Shown: positions 17,572 through 25,250 of the stretch, piece after piece
Position numbering within the stretch: position 1 is the stretch's first letter
Layout: each line of letters begins with the position of its first letter
Assembly: GCA_900553515.1 (NCBI GenBank)
Contig: USDN01000007.1
Location: 4,038-68,037, forward strand
DNA: 64,000 nt
Source of the DNA: an uncultured Blautia sp.
GTDB lineage: Bacteria; Bacillota; Clostridia; Lachnospirales; Lachnospiraceae
Direction of reading: 5' to 3'
Translations under genes and position numbers: made by a program
Notes under the pieces: generated by a model
Seen by the model: the letters and a program-made list of their open reading frames with translations, nothing else
What the model was told of the DNA's origin: nothing
Databases searched by the model: none

Positions 17572-19233
17572 TTATTCCACAGAAATAATGTAATAATAGA
17601 TCGGCTGTCCGCCTCTGTTTACCTCTACCTCACAGTCCGGATAAAGTTCTTCCACAGAAGCAGCAAGGGCCTCAGCGCTCTCTTCTGATGCATCTGCACC
17701 ATAATAAATACTGATAACCTCTGCCTCATCCGACATCATCGCAGCAATGGTAGCTTCTGCAACCTCCTCCTTGTTGCCTCCAACAGCAAGGATTCCTTTA
17801 TCGCCAATACCCATGATATCGCCTTCATGGATTTCTTTATCATCCAGACGTGTATCACGGACAGCATAAGTAATCTGTCCTGTATGGACTTTAGAAATCG
17901 CCTCTTCCATCACTTCTGCATTTTCCTCAGCTGATTTTTCAGGTACAAAGCTGATCATAGCTGTGATTCCCTGGGGAACTGTCTTGGTGGGAACAACCAC
18001 GATCTTTTTGTCCTCAGTAAGATCACGTGCCTGATTTGCAGCAAGGATGATGTTCTTGTTATTAGGGAAGATATAAACTGTCTCTGCATTCACTTTTGAA
18101 ATGGCATTGAGCATATCTTCCGTACTCGGGTTCATCGTCTGACCGCCTTCGATAAGATAATCCACTCCAAGCTCACGGAAAATCTCTGTAAGACCTTCTC
18201 CTGCAGAAACTGCAATAAAGCCAGCTTCTTTAGGCGGAAGCTTTTCTGTTTCTTCCTGTTCTTTTGCAAGTTTTTCTGCATCCTTGATCAGTTTTTCCTG
18301 ATGTTCTTCTCTCATATTGTCGATCTTCATCCGTGAAAGAGCGCCGTAGGTCAATGCACGCTCAATAGCCTGTCCCGGATGGTTGGTATGCACATGTACT
18401 TTAATGATTTCATCATCAGCTACCACTACAATAGAATCACCGATGGAAGTCAGAAATTCTTTAAATTTATGTTCTTCCTCTTCAGAAACAGGCTTGTCCA
18501 GAAGAATGATAAACTCTGTACAATATCCAAATTTAATGTCTGCTTTTGCCTGCGGGGAAATCTTGGTCACAGACGAACCGCTGCTCTTCTCAAAAACAGA
18601 ATAGTCGATCTCTTTTCCCATGAAGCCGTCAATGGCTCCTCTCATTACCTCCAGAAGTCCCTGACCGCCTGAATCCACTACACCTGCTTCTTTCAGCACT
18701 GGAAGCATTTCCGGGGTTCTGGCAAGTGTTTCCTCTGCATGAGCAAATACTTCATCAAAAAACGACTGAAGCTCTTCTGCTTCCGGAGCAATCTCCGCAG
18801 CCTTTAAAGCAGCTTCTTTTGCAACAGTAAGGATGGTTCCTTCCTTTGGTTTCATAACTGCCTTATAGGCTGTTTCTACAGCCCGTTCCATGGCAGCTGC
18901 AACAGCAGACGCATCCAGCACATCTGATTTCCTTACACTTCTGGTAAAACCACGTAAAAGCTGGGAAAGGATAACACCGGAATTTCCTCTGGCACCACGC
19001 AGGGAGCCGGATGAAATAGCCTTTGCCAGTGTCTCCATATCAGGATTCTCCAGCGCGCTTACCTCTGAAGCTGCAGACATAATTGTCATTGTCATGTTAG
19101 TTCCTGTATCTCCATCAGGAACGGGAAATACATTTAATTCATTGATCCATTCTTTTTTTGCTTCCAGATTTCTGGCTCCTGCCAGAAACATCCTGGACAG
19201 TATTTTCGCATCTATGGTTTTTATACTCACCAC
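17572..19233 (-). CDS. DhaL/DegV-domain protein, fatty acid kinase FakA-like
   Basis: FakA (YloV) phosphorylates fatty acids carried by FakB for phospholipid synthesis. The 553-residue protein has the DhaL-type kinase domain at 1-200 with the Mg-ATP motif PVPDGDTGTNM at about 37-47 and GARGNSGVILSQLLRG. A middle linker is followed by a C-terminal DegV-like half. It starts with GTG (19231-19233, or the next GTG at 19228-19230); GGAGG is 5 to 8 bases upstream. The gene follows the Asp23-family gene by 16 bases and precedes recG, the typical Firmicutes order. No fakB is in the window. Confidence 0.92.
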   Translation of the reverse strand: MVSIKTIDAKILSRMFLAGARNLEAKKEWINELNVFPVPDGDTGTNMTMTIMSAASEVSALENPDMETLAKAISSGSLRGARGNSGVILSQLLRGFTRSVRKSDVLDASAVAAAMERAVETAYKAVMKPKEGTILTVAKEAALKAAEIAPEAEELQSFFDEVFAHAEETLARTPEMLPVLKEAGVVDSGGQGLLEVMRGAIDGFMGKEIDYSVFEKSSGSSVTKISPQAKADIKFGYCTEFIILLDKPVSEEEEHKFKEFLTSIGDSIVVVADDEIIKVHVHTNHPGQAIERALTYGALSRMKIDNMREEHQEKLIKDAEKLAKEQEETEKLPPKEAGFIAVSAGEGLTEIFRELGVDYLIEGGQTMNPSTEDMLNAISKVNAETVYIFPNNKNIILAANQARDLTEDKKIVVVPTKTVPQGITAMISFVPEKSAEENAEVMEEAISKVHTGQITYAVRDTRLDDKEIHEGDIMGIGDKGILAVGGNKEEVAEATIAAMMSDEAEVISIYYGADASEESAEALAASVEELYPDCEVEVNRGGQPIYYYIISVE

Positions 19234-19249
19234 AAGTTCCTCCTCTGAC

Positions 19250-19609
19250 TTAGTCTATTGCACGTACACCTTCCACATAGATGTTGATCTTTTCAATTTC
19301 CATACCGGTAAATTCCTCTACCTTGTATTTCACATTGCTGACAAGGTTGTCTGCGATCGTGCTGATATTGATACCGTATGCCACAATAACGTGGAAATTC
19401 AGACGGATTTTATTTTCTTCTGTGATCACTACGCTGATGCCATGCTTCAGACTGTCTCTGTGAAGCAGTTTCACAAGTCCGTCTTTCATGCTGACTGCAG
19501 CCATACCAATAATACCAAAGCATTCCACTGCCACGCTTCCGGCATAGGTTGCAATTACATCGGTATCAATGACTATCTGTCCAAGTCCGGAATCTATACG
19601 TCCATTCAT
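19250..19609 (-). CDS. Asp23/Gls24 family envelope stress protein (YloU-like)
   Basis: A 119-residue single-domain Asp23/Gls24 protein. These are cell-envelope-associated proteins of unclear mechanism, induced by alkaline or envelope stress in some Firmicutes. Family blocks seen are IVIDTDVIATYAGSVAVECFGIIGM, an internal VAYGINISTIADNLVSNVKYKVEEFTGM, and the closing INIYVEGVR. GGAGG precedes the ATG. It is first in the run with the fakA-like gene and recG. Confidence 0.92.
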   Translation of the reverse strand: MNGRIDSGLGQIVIDTDVIATYAGSVAVECFGIIGMAAVSMKDGLVKLLHRDSLKHGISVVITEENKIRLNFHVIVAYGINISTIADNLVSNVKYKVEEFTGMEIEKINIYVEGVRAID

Positions 19610-19640
19610 ATAGGTACCTCCAATTTTTTAATATGTATGT

Positions 19641-19669
19641 ATTATAACCTCTTTTCCCGGAAAAAGGAA
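19641..19669 (-). promoter_or_regulatory. Probable promoter of the Asp23 gene run
   Basis: TATAAT at 19641-19646 (minus strand) lies 17 bases after TTCCTT (19664-19669), a partial -35 match. An interrupted palindrome (CTTTTCC/GGAAAAG) fills part of the spacer. Confidence 0.5.
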
Positions 19670-19698
19670 TATTATTTTTATATTTTTCCTTTTTTTGC

Positions 19699-19727
19699 TT
19701 GCAAAAGGTGATTTCTTCTGTTAAAAT
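19699..19727 (+). promoter_or_regulatory. Promoter of rpmB
   Basis: TTGCAA (19699-19704) and TAAAAT (19722-19727) are 17 bases apart, about 40 bases before the L28 start. Confidence 0.7.
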
Positions 19728-19764
19728 AAAACCTGTTGAAAAAAAGCGTCAAGGAGGTGCTGTC

Positions 19765-19953
19765 ATGGCTAAGTGCGCAATTTGCGAAAAAGGAGCTCAT
19801 TTCGGAAATAATGTAAGTCATTCCCATAGAAGATCCAATAAAATGTGGAAATCCAATGTTAAGTCTGTAAAAGTTAAGACTGCTACAGGCGGAGCTAAAA
19901 AGATGTATGTATGTACTTCTTGTCTGAGATCCGGAAAAGTTGAAAGAGCATAA
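19765..19953 (+). CDS. rpmB: 50S ribosomal protein L28
   Basis: Small ribosomal protein of 62 residues: MAKCAICEKGAHFGNN start, SHSHRRSNKMWK basic stretch, and a C-terminal VCTSCLRSGKV. The CxxC pairs at 4/7 and near the end identify the zinc-ribbon (C+) form of L28. The ATG at 19765 is preceded by AAGGAGGTG. It is a single plus-strand gene with its own promoter and terminator. Confidence 0.97.
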   Translation: MAKCAICEKGAHFGNNVSHSHRRSNKMWKSNVKSVKVKTATGGAKKMYVCTSCLRSGKVERA

Positions 19954-19964
19954 TATTCAAATTT

Positions 19965-19998
19965 AAAAATTCCCCTCGCAGCCGCGTGGGGAATTTTT
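19965..19998. terminator. Terminator shared by rpmB and the gerW group
   Basis: AAAAATTCCCC (19965-19975) pairs with GGGGAATTTTT (19988-19998); CGC/GCG inside the loop extends the stem. It ends in T-runs in both directions. The TAA of the small ORF at 19998-20135 lies at its right edge. Confidence 0.88.
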
Positions 19999-20135
19999 TA
20001 ACTGCAAAATAAATGATATCCGCACAGCAGACACAAACCTGCCGCTATTACAATAACCGCACTTTCCGCGATCAGCATTCCGATCACCATTCCTATTCCA
20101 ATGCAGAACAGCATCAGTCCCAGAAGTCTTCCCAC
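19998..20135 (-). CDS. Possible small hydrophobic protein after gerW
   Basis: On the minus strand a 45-codon frame runs from GTG (20133-20135) to TAA (19998-20000). The translation starts GRLLGLMLFCIGIGMVIGM and ends LCGYHLFCS, with two hydrophobic stretches split by an Ala-Glu-Ser turn, as in a hairpin membrane protein. GAGG lies 9 bases before the GTG. It sits 88 bases after gerW and just before the shared terminator, so it would be the last gene of that group. The non-ATG start and small size keep this tentative. Confidence 0.5.
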   Translation of the reverse strand: MGRLLGLMLFCIGIGMVIGMLIAESAVIVIAAGLCLLCGYHLFCS

Positions 20136-20223
20136 AACATACAACCTCTTTCTCTTTGGTCTATACTATCTTATGCAGAAAAGACTTCTAAGAGCACTGT
20201 TTTTCACCTGTCCAGTCTGTCAC

Positions 20224-20592
20224 TCAGACTTCTGTTCCCTCTGTTTCATAGGAATTTCTGCCGGAAGCGAACCGATCCACGAAATCCGGCACCATATCAA
20301 GAACCTTTGTCAGTCCGTCCTGATTTTTAATATTCACCAGTCTGGTACTTCCATTCTGGATCACAAGAACTGCACTTGGCGTCATCTTACCAGTCATTCC
20401 ACCACCGCCATTACTTTTCCTGTCGCCCTCAAAGGCACCTGCACCTACGCCAAAAGCCACATCCACAAGCGGAAGGATAATGGTATCTCCCACATGGATT
20501 GCTTCTCCAACTACAGTTTTAGCAGAAATAAAGCTGTCCAGTCCTTTAAAAAGAGAATTTACCGTATCCTTAAAGTTGTTTTCGTTTGCCAT
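20224..20592 (-). CDS. Spore protein GerW / YtfJ family
   Basis: A 122-residue member of the GerW (YtfJ) family, spore-associated proteins linked to germination in Bacillus. Blocks seen are LFKGLDSFISAKTVVGEAI, a VDVAFGVGAGAF segment, the GGGGMTGKM glycine cluster at about 62-70, and PSAVLVIQNG. The DUF2953 gene lies 2 bases upstream, the same ytfI-ytfJ order as in Bacillus. AAGGAGG precedes the ATG. Confidence 0.92.
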   Translation of the reverse strand: MANENNFKDTVNSLFKGLDSFISAKTVVGEAIHVGDTIILPLVDVAFGVGAGAFEGDRKSNGGGGMTGKMTPSAVLVIQNGSTRLVNIKNQDGLTKVLDMVPDFVDRFASGRNSYETEGTEV

Positions 20593-20594
20593 AT

Positions 20595-21551
20595 TCAGAC
20601 CTCCTTATGTTTCCATCTTCTGATGATGTATTTTATATCCTGATTAAAATATAACTCCAAAAATATGATGACCGGAACAATACAATAAACACGTCCCTTT
20701 GCAGTCACATTTCCTTCCAGTAGATTCCTGTTTTCAAATACAGGAACAATCTCAATCCTATTCTGATGCAGGGGCATGGTCATCCCTAATACAGCAAGTA
20801 CTGTTCCTGTCACAGAAGGATCCTCACTTCCAAAATCCACATGTCCACTGATCTTTCCAGGAAACACATGCCGCAATAATTTCCATACTTTTGCTCTGGC
20901 ATATGCGATCCCTGCCTTTGTCCTGGGATGCTGGAAAAATGCTTTCCACCAGTCTATTTTATCACAGATCCTCTGGATTGTTAATGAAATTCTATGAAAG
21001 ATCTCAGGAATACTCCTGAACCTTTCCCACATTTCTTTTAGTGTCCCCCAGATTTTTACTATTTTATTCTGTTTTTTTTCAAAATCCTGTTTCTCTGCAG
21101 CGCCTTCGGATCTTTCTTCCTCATCTTCCATAAATGGAGCAGAATTTAAAGTTTCTTCTTCAGGTTTCTCCAATAGCTGTTCTTCTTCATCTGGCATCTC
21201 CTGTTCTGCAGGTTCCAGCAGTCTGGTTTCGTTTTTTTCTGCTCTTTTTTGAGCATCATTCTTCCTGTTTCGGTATTTCTCCAAAAGAGCAAGAACAGGT
21301 ATACCAAAAATCCTCAGTTCCTGACGACCAGATCCATCTTTATACCTCATCGAAAAAGAAACTCCTCTGAAAAGCCAGCTGACTTTTATTGCAGCTTCTG
21401 CCTCCCGAAAAGCTGCCCCTTCCTTTATTGCTCTGCCCTCATATCTGACCGGACAGAACAGGATCAGAAACAGCAGAAGCAGCACCAGACCCAGAAAACT
21501 TCCCAGAAGGATCAATATCCACTTGATCAGCATCCATAAAATATGTAACAT
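20595..21551 (-). CDS. DUF2953 domain membrane protein (YtfI-like)
   Basis: A 318-residue protein with one N-terminal membrane segment (about 7-33) and a long acidic linker (about 95-165, rich in Glu). The C-terminal domain of about 190-318 contains the conserved WWKAFFQHPRTKAGIAYAR and GSEDPSVTG blocks typical of DUF2953. In Bacillus this gene (ytfI) precedes ytfJ as here. The role is not established, but the context ties it to sporulation. GGTGA precedes the ATG. Confidence 0.85.
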   Translation of the reverse strand: MLHILWMLIKWILILLGSFLGLVLLLLFLILFCPVRYEGRAIKEGAAFREAEAAIKVSWLFRGVSFSMRYKDGSGRQELRIFGIPVLALLEKYRNRKNDAQKRAEKNETRLLEPAEQEMPDEEEQLLEKPEEETLNSAPFMEDEEERSEGAAEKQDFEKKQNKIVKIWGTLKEMWERFRSIPEIFHRISLTIQRICDKIDWWKAFFQHPRTKAGIAYARAKVWKLLRHVFPGKISGHVDFGSEDPSVTGTVLAVLGMTMPLHQNRIEIVPVFENRNLLEGNVTAKGRVYCIVPVIIFLELYFNQDIKYIIRRWKHKEV

Positions 21552-21555
21552 GCCT

Positions 21556-21867
21556 TCACCTGTTTTTTATATATTTTTCCACCTGCACGTCCCCTGTCTC
21601 CTCATAAACGGTCTGTACAATAGAACGAACAAGCTCCATAGCCTCATCTATGCCTTTCGCTACCCCAACGATCTCCGGACACATACGAGCAGCTGTTTTC
21701 TGAAATAAAGTAACTGCCGGAATGATCTCCAAAATATTGTGAGGATTTACAGAAAGGGTCAGAAGATAAATTCCCGGAACCAGTTTTCCCTGATCCAGCT
21801 TCTGCCGGATATCTTCCACATTCCGGACAGTTTCCCCGATATAATAATCGTCCATCCATTTCAGCAT
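21556..21867 (-). CDS. Conserved hypothetical protein, 103 residues
   Basis: I do not recognise the family. The 103-residue protein is soluble and compact: a start of MLKWMDDYYIGETVRN, then a hydrophobic beta-like stretch (GIYLLTLSVNPHNILEIIPA at about 52-71). A helix follows with MCPEIVGVAKGIDEAMELVRSIVQTVYEETG. The GVAKGIDEAMELV segment suggests a nucleotide-free regulatory or structural fold but proves nothing. GGGG precedes the ATG. It stands 4 bases before the DUF2953 gene and 58 bases after the NUDIX gene. Confidence 0.75.
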   Translation of the reverse strand: MLKWMDDYYIGETVRNVEDIRQKLDQGKLVPGIYLLTLSVNPHNILEIIPAVTLFQKTAARMCPEIVGVAKGIDEAMELVRSIVQTVYEETGDVQVEKYIKNR

Positions 21868-21925
21868 TAACAGGATTCCCCTTTCTATGTAAATCTAAAC
21901 AGGGCTGCGCCAAAACACAACCCTG

Positions 21926-22375
21926 TTACTTTTTGCCCCAGAGTCCCTGACTCCGTAATTCCAGATATTCCTGATAGGCTTTTTCCACAATCTGTTTCTC
22001 ATTAGAAAATCGAAGAAGGTGGTAGATCTCATGGAATTTATAATATCCGGAATCCACAAAAAACTCTTCTCTCTGAGGTTTGCTATGATAATTATCCGCC
22101 GTCATCAGATACCAATGTACTTCTTTTGTGACCATATCCTCCGGAACGGTAAAATTATAATGGCTTTTGCCAATATATTTTACAACAGAGGCTCTGACAT
22201 CTGCTTCTTCTTTGACCTCCCGCAGTGCCGTCTGAATATAGGTCTCTCCCGGCTCAACAGTCCCTTTCGGCAATACCCAGCCTTCATATCTGTTTTTGTA
22301 AGACTTATATAAAGCCAGTATCTTACCACGATAAATTACCACACCGCCACAGCTTGTTGCTTCTATCATCTGCAA
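21926..22375 (-). CDS. NUDIX hydrolase
   Basis: A 149-residue NUDIX-fold pyrophosphohydrolase; the substrate is unknown. The box is G38-x5-E44-x7-R52-E53-V54-x-E56-E57-x-D59-V60, so all metal-binding glutamates are kept, while the last glycine of the consensus is Asp. The N-terminus EATSCGGVVIYRGKILAL and the later SGYYKFHEIYHLLRF resemble the diadenosine polyphosphate or MutT-like groups. GGAGG precedes the ATG. The gene has its own promoter and heads the gerW group. Confidence 0.9.
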   Translation of the reverse strand: MQMIEATSCGGVVIYRGKILALYKSYKNRYEGWVLPKGTVEPGETYIQTALREVKEEADVRASVVKYIGKSHYNFTVPEDMVTKEVHWYLMTADNYHSKPQREEFFVDSGYYKFHEIYHLLRFSNEKQIVEKAYQEYLELRSQGLWGKK

Positions 22376-22416
22376 TTTCCTCCTGTATCGCGTGTGAATT
22401 ATATATAACTGGATAT

Positions 22417-22445
22417 AGTATAACTCTTTTTCAGTAAACTGGCAA
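22417..22445 (-). promoter_or_regulatory. Promoter of the NUDIX-gerW group
   Basis: TTGCCA (22440-22445) and TATACT (22417-22422) on the minus strand are 17 bases apart; GGAGG and the ATG follow about 45 bases later. This is sigma-A like, although GerW is a spore protein, so a second sporulation promoter may exist. Confidence 0.75.
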
Positions 22446-22471
22446 GAATTTGTTCTGCCATACAGAATATA

Positions 22472-23962
22472 TCAATAATAATATGCGTTAAAGATCTGTG
22501 AAGCGATTGGTACAGCAGCCTCGCTTCCTGTTCCGCCTCCCTCTACAATCACTGCCACCGCAAGATCCGGATCGTCCACATTAGAGTATCCCACAAACCA
22601 GGAATGACTGGAACCATACTCATCATATTCTGCAGACCCTGTTTTTCCTGCAGCCGTGTATCCCTGTCCCGAAAGAGAAGACGCCGTACCGTACTCTACA
22701 ACATCTTTCATTAATTCTCCCAGCATGGTTGCCTCATTTTTTGTCATAATACGTTTATAAGCCTCCGGCTGTGTGGTACTTACATGCTCCCCTGTATTAT
22801 TTACTACCTGGTCGATCAGATAAGGTTTCATCACAACTCCATTGTTTGCAATGGCACAGGTGATAAGCGCCATATGTGCCGGAGAGACCAGCGTATTTCC
22901 CTGACCGATAGCAGTCTGCATGGTAAGAGGTATCCCTGATTTTCCATTCAGACTGAATATGCTTTTTTTATACGAAGCAAAAGGAAGCTTTTTATTAAAA
23001 AGCAGGTCTTCACTTGTCTCCCGCAAAGAAGCGCCTCCAAGAGATGTTCCCATTTCTGCAAAAGCACAGTTGCAGGAAGATGCAAAGGCAGAATAAAAAT
23101 CCTCCTGTCCATGAACATTTCCGTTATAGCATCGAATGGTGTGACCCTCTTTTGTAATACTTCCCTCGCAGAGATAAGAATATCCATTAAAACTCTTATT
23201 TTTTCTGAAATAGTCAAGAGCCGTAACTATCTTAAAAGTAGATCCCGGAGGATACTGTCCCTGGGTAGCCCGGTTCAGAAGACTGGAGTTGGTTTCATCG
23301 CTGACAAGCCAGTCCCAGTTTTCTGCAATACTATTGGGATCAAAGTCAGGTTTGCTGACCATGGCAAGGATTTTGCCGGTAGACGGTTCTATGGCCACTA
23401 CTGCCCCTCTCCGGTCTCCAAGCGCATAATATGCAGTTGTCTGCAATTCTGCACTTAAAGTAGAGATTACCGTATCACCCATATTTTTCCTTCCCAGAAA
23501 CTCATTTTTCATCTGATTCAGAAAAAATTCATGAGAACTCAAAAGCTGAAAATTCGCTTCTGATTCCAGACCGCTTTTTCCATTAGAATCATACCCAACC
23601 ACATGAGCAAATACATTTGCATAAGGATAAATACGATCCTCGGTACCATCCTCATACACATCTGTCTTTGCCAGTATCTCTCCATCCGAAGAAACTATCT
23701 GCCCCCTTATTACACGATCAGAAAAAGTGTCCTGTCTTGTATTGTAAGGACTGTTTATAAAATCTTCGCTTTTTACCACATTGAAATAAACAAGATAGCC
23801 TATCATAGCTGCAAAAACCGCCACAAAGAACCATGAAACATACGTATATTCCTTGTTTCTTGCCCGCCTACGTTTAGATCTCTCTTGCTCTTCGCGCTTC
23901 CTCTCTCGCTCGTATTCTCTGCGCTGCTTCTTTTCTACGTCTCTCAAATTCCTCGTCCTCAT
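22472..23962 (-). CDS. Class B penicillin-binding protein (transpeptidase)
   Basis: Peptidoglycan D,D-transpeptidase with an N-terminal cytoplasmic tail of about 38 residues almost entirely Arg, Glu and Lys. One membrane helix (about 42-60), a dimerisation domain and the transpeptidase domain follow. The catalytic motifs are STFK (241-244), SCN (296-298) and KTG (440-442). At 496 residues it is short for FtsI or SpoVD and fits the PbpA-like group that pairs with an FtsW-type gene. Its first 89 bases overlap the end of that gene in another frame. No other start with a ribosome site is visible, so the overlap is probably real. Confidence 0.92.
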   Translation of the reverse strand: MRTRNLRDVEKKQRREYERERKREEQERSKRRRARNKEYTYVSWFFVAVFAAMIGYLVYFNVVKSEDFINSPYNTRQDTFSDRVIRGQIVSSDGEILAKTDVYEDGTEDRIYPYANVFAHVVGYDSNGKSGLESEANFQLLSSHEFFLNQMKNEFLGRKNMGDTVISTLSAELQTTAYYALGDRRGAVVAIEPSTGKILAMVSKPDFDPNSIAENWDWLVSDETNSSLLNRATQGQYPPGSTFKIVTALDYFRKNKSFNGYSYLCEGSITKEGHTIRCYNGNVHGQEDFYSAFASSCNCAFAEMGTSLGGASLRETSEDLLFNKKLPFASYKKSIFSLNGKSGIPLTMQTAIGQGNTLVSPAHMALITCAIANNGVVMKPYLIDQVVNNTGEHVSTTQPEAYKRIMTKNEATMLGELMKDVVEYGTASSLSGQGYTAAGKTGSAEYDEYGSSHSWFVGYSNVDDPDLAVAVIVEGGGTGSEAAVPIASQIFNAYYY

Positions 23963-25244
23963 CTTCTCTTAATATATACAGTCCCTGGATAATGGCAAGC
24001 ATCAGTATTGTACTCATAACAGAACTTCCTCCATAGCTTACCAGCGGCAGGGTAACACCTGTCATAGGAATAAATTTTGTTGCTCCTCCAATAGTCAGGA
24101 TGACCTGAAAGGCATATTCCGTTCCTAACCCAAGTGCAATAAGTTTATAAAAAGGATTTTTGATCCGGATGGCGATATTGACGATCATCAGGAAAAAGCT
24201 CATGCATACCAAGATCAGACAAATGGCAAAAATTCCTCCCAGCTCCTCACAGATAGCACTGAAGATAAAGTCATTTTTTACCACAGGAATAGAGCCTGGC
24301 GACCCCTGGCAGAGTCCCATTCCAAACCATCCTCCAGTACCAATTGCAAATAAAGACTGAACAATCTGATAACCCTCATTCTGATAAACAGCCATAGGAT
24401 TTCTCCAGGCACTTACCCTCTGACGTACATGCCCAAACAGAAAATAAGCGATCACTGCACCTGTACTTCCTCCTGCAAGTCCCAGGCCCAGATAAGCGGC
24501 TTTTTTAGTAGACACATAGATCATTACCAGATAAGCGGCAAAAAAGATCACTGCACTTCCCAGGTCTCTGGACAATACCAGGATTACTACATGAAGCCCG
24601 GCAATGACCGTTGCTTTCACAACTGTTGGAAAACTGGTGTCACGTGACAGAACTGCAGCCATAAAGAACACAAATGTGATCTTTATCACTTCAGAAGGCT
24701 GGACTCCCATAAGAGAAAGCTTGGCGCCGTAGCTTGTCCGCGCCAAAAGGAATACAGCCGCCAGAAGAACGATACCAACACCTGCGTACAGCCAGGTCAG
24801 CCTTCTAAGAAACCGCATCTTCCGTATCATAACCGGTATGATCAGCGCAATTCCGCTGGCAGCTGCCGCAATCACCAGCTGCTTTGTTGCTGTAGTAATA
24901 TCCAGTCTGCACAGCATGATAAAGCCAACGCTGAGCAGCATACACATATTATTCAGAAGCAGCAGAGATGCCTTTTTATAAAAAATACGGTACAATATCT
25001 GAACTGCTGCAAAAAACACCAGCATTTCAATATAAAAGATGATCACATTAAAATCAAAGGTTTTCAGATAAATCACCAAAAACGCAGTAAAATCCATAAA
25101 GAAAATGAGGACCAGCTGCTGACGCAGCATACTGTACTTTTCTTCCTCATCCTGCTGACGCACTGTGTAAAAACAGTGGAAGGTATAAATGACCATCAGC
25201 GTTAAGATCAGATATTTTGATAATTCAACGATAACATTAATCAT
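23874..25244 (-). CDS. FtsW/RodA/SpoVE family protein
   Basis: SEDS-family glycan polymerase acting with a class B PBP. The 456-residue membrane protein has about ten hydrophobic segments and the SEDS signatures YGAKLSLMGVQPSEVIKI, VLSRDLGSAVIFFAAY, the QxxxAIGTGGWFGMG loop and TGVTLPLVSYGGSS near the end. The N-terminus carries two extra helices compared with simple FtsW. The C-terminal cytoplasmic tail (about 422-456) is nearly all Arg, Glu and Lys. It overlaps the PBP gene by 89 bases and follows the U32 peptidase gene by 6 bases. Whether it serves division, elongation or spore cortex cannot be decided here. Confidence 0.93.
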   Translation of the reverse strand: MINVIVELSKYLILTLMVIYTFHCFYTVRQQDEEEKYSMLRQQLVLIFFMDFTAFLVIYLKTFDFNVIIFYIEMLVFFAAVQILYRIFYKKASLLLLNNMCMLLSVGFIMLCRLDITTATKQLVIAAAASGIALIIPVMIRKMRFLRRLTWLYAGVGIVLLAAVFLLARTSYGAKLSLMGVQPSEVIKITFVFFMAAVLSRDTSFPTVVKATVIAGLHVVILVLSRDLGSAVIFFAAYLVMIYVSTKKAAYLGLGLAGGSTGAVIAYFLFGHVRQRVSAWRNPMAVYQNEGYQIVQSLFAIGTGGWFGMGLCQGSPGSIPVVKNDFIFSAICEELGGIFAICLILVCMSFFLMIVNIAIRIKNPFYKLIALGLGTEYAFQVILTIGGATKFIPMTGVTLPLVSYGGSSVMSTILMLAIIQGLYILREDEDEEFERRRKEAAQRIRAREEARRAREI

Positions 25245-25250
25245 ATGCCC

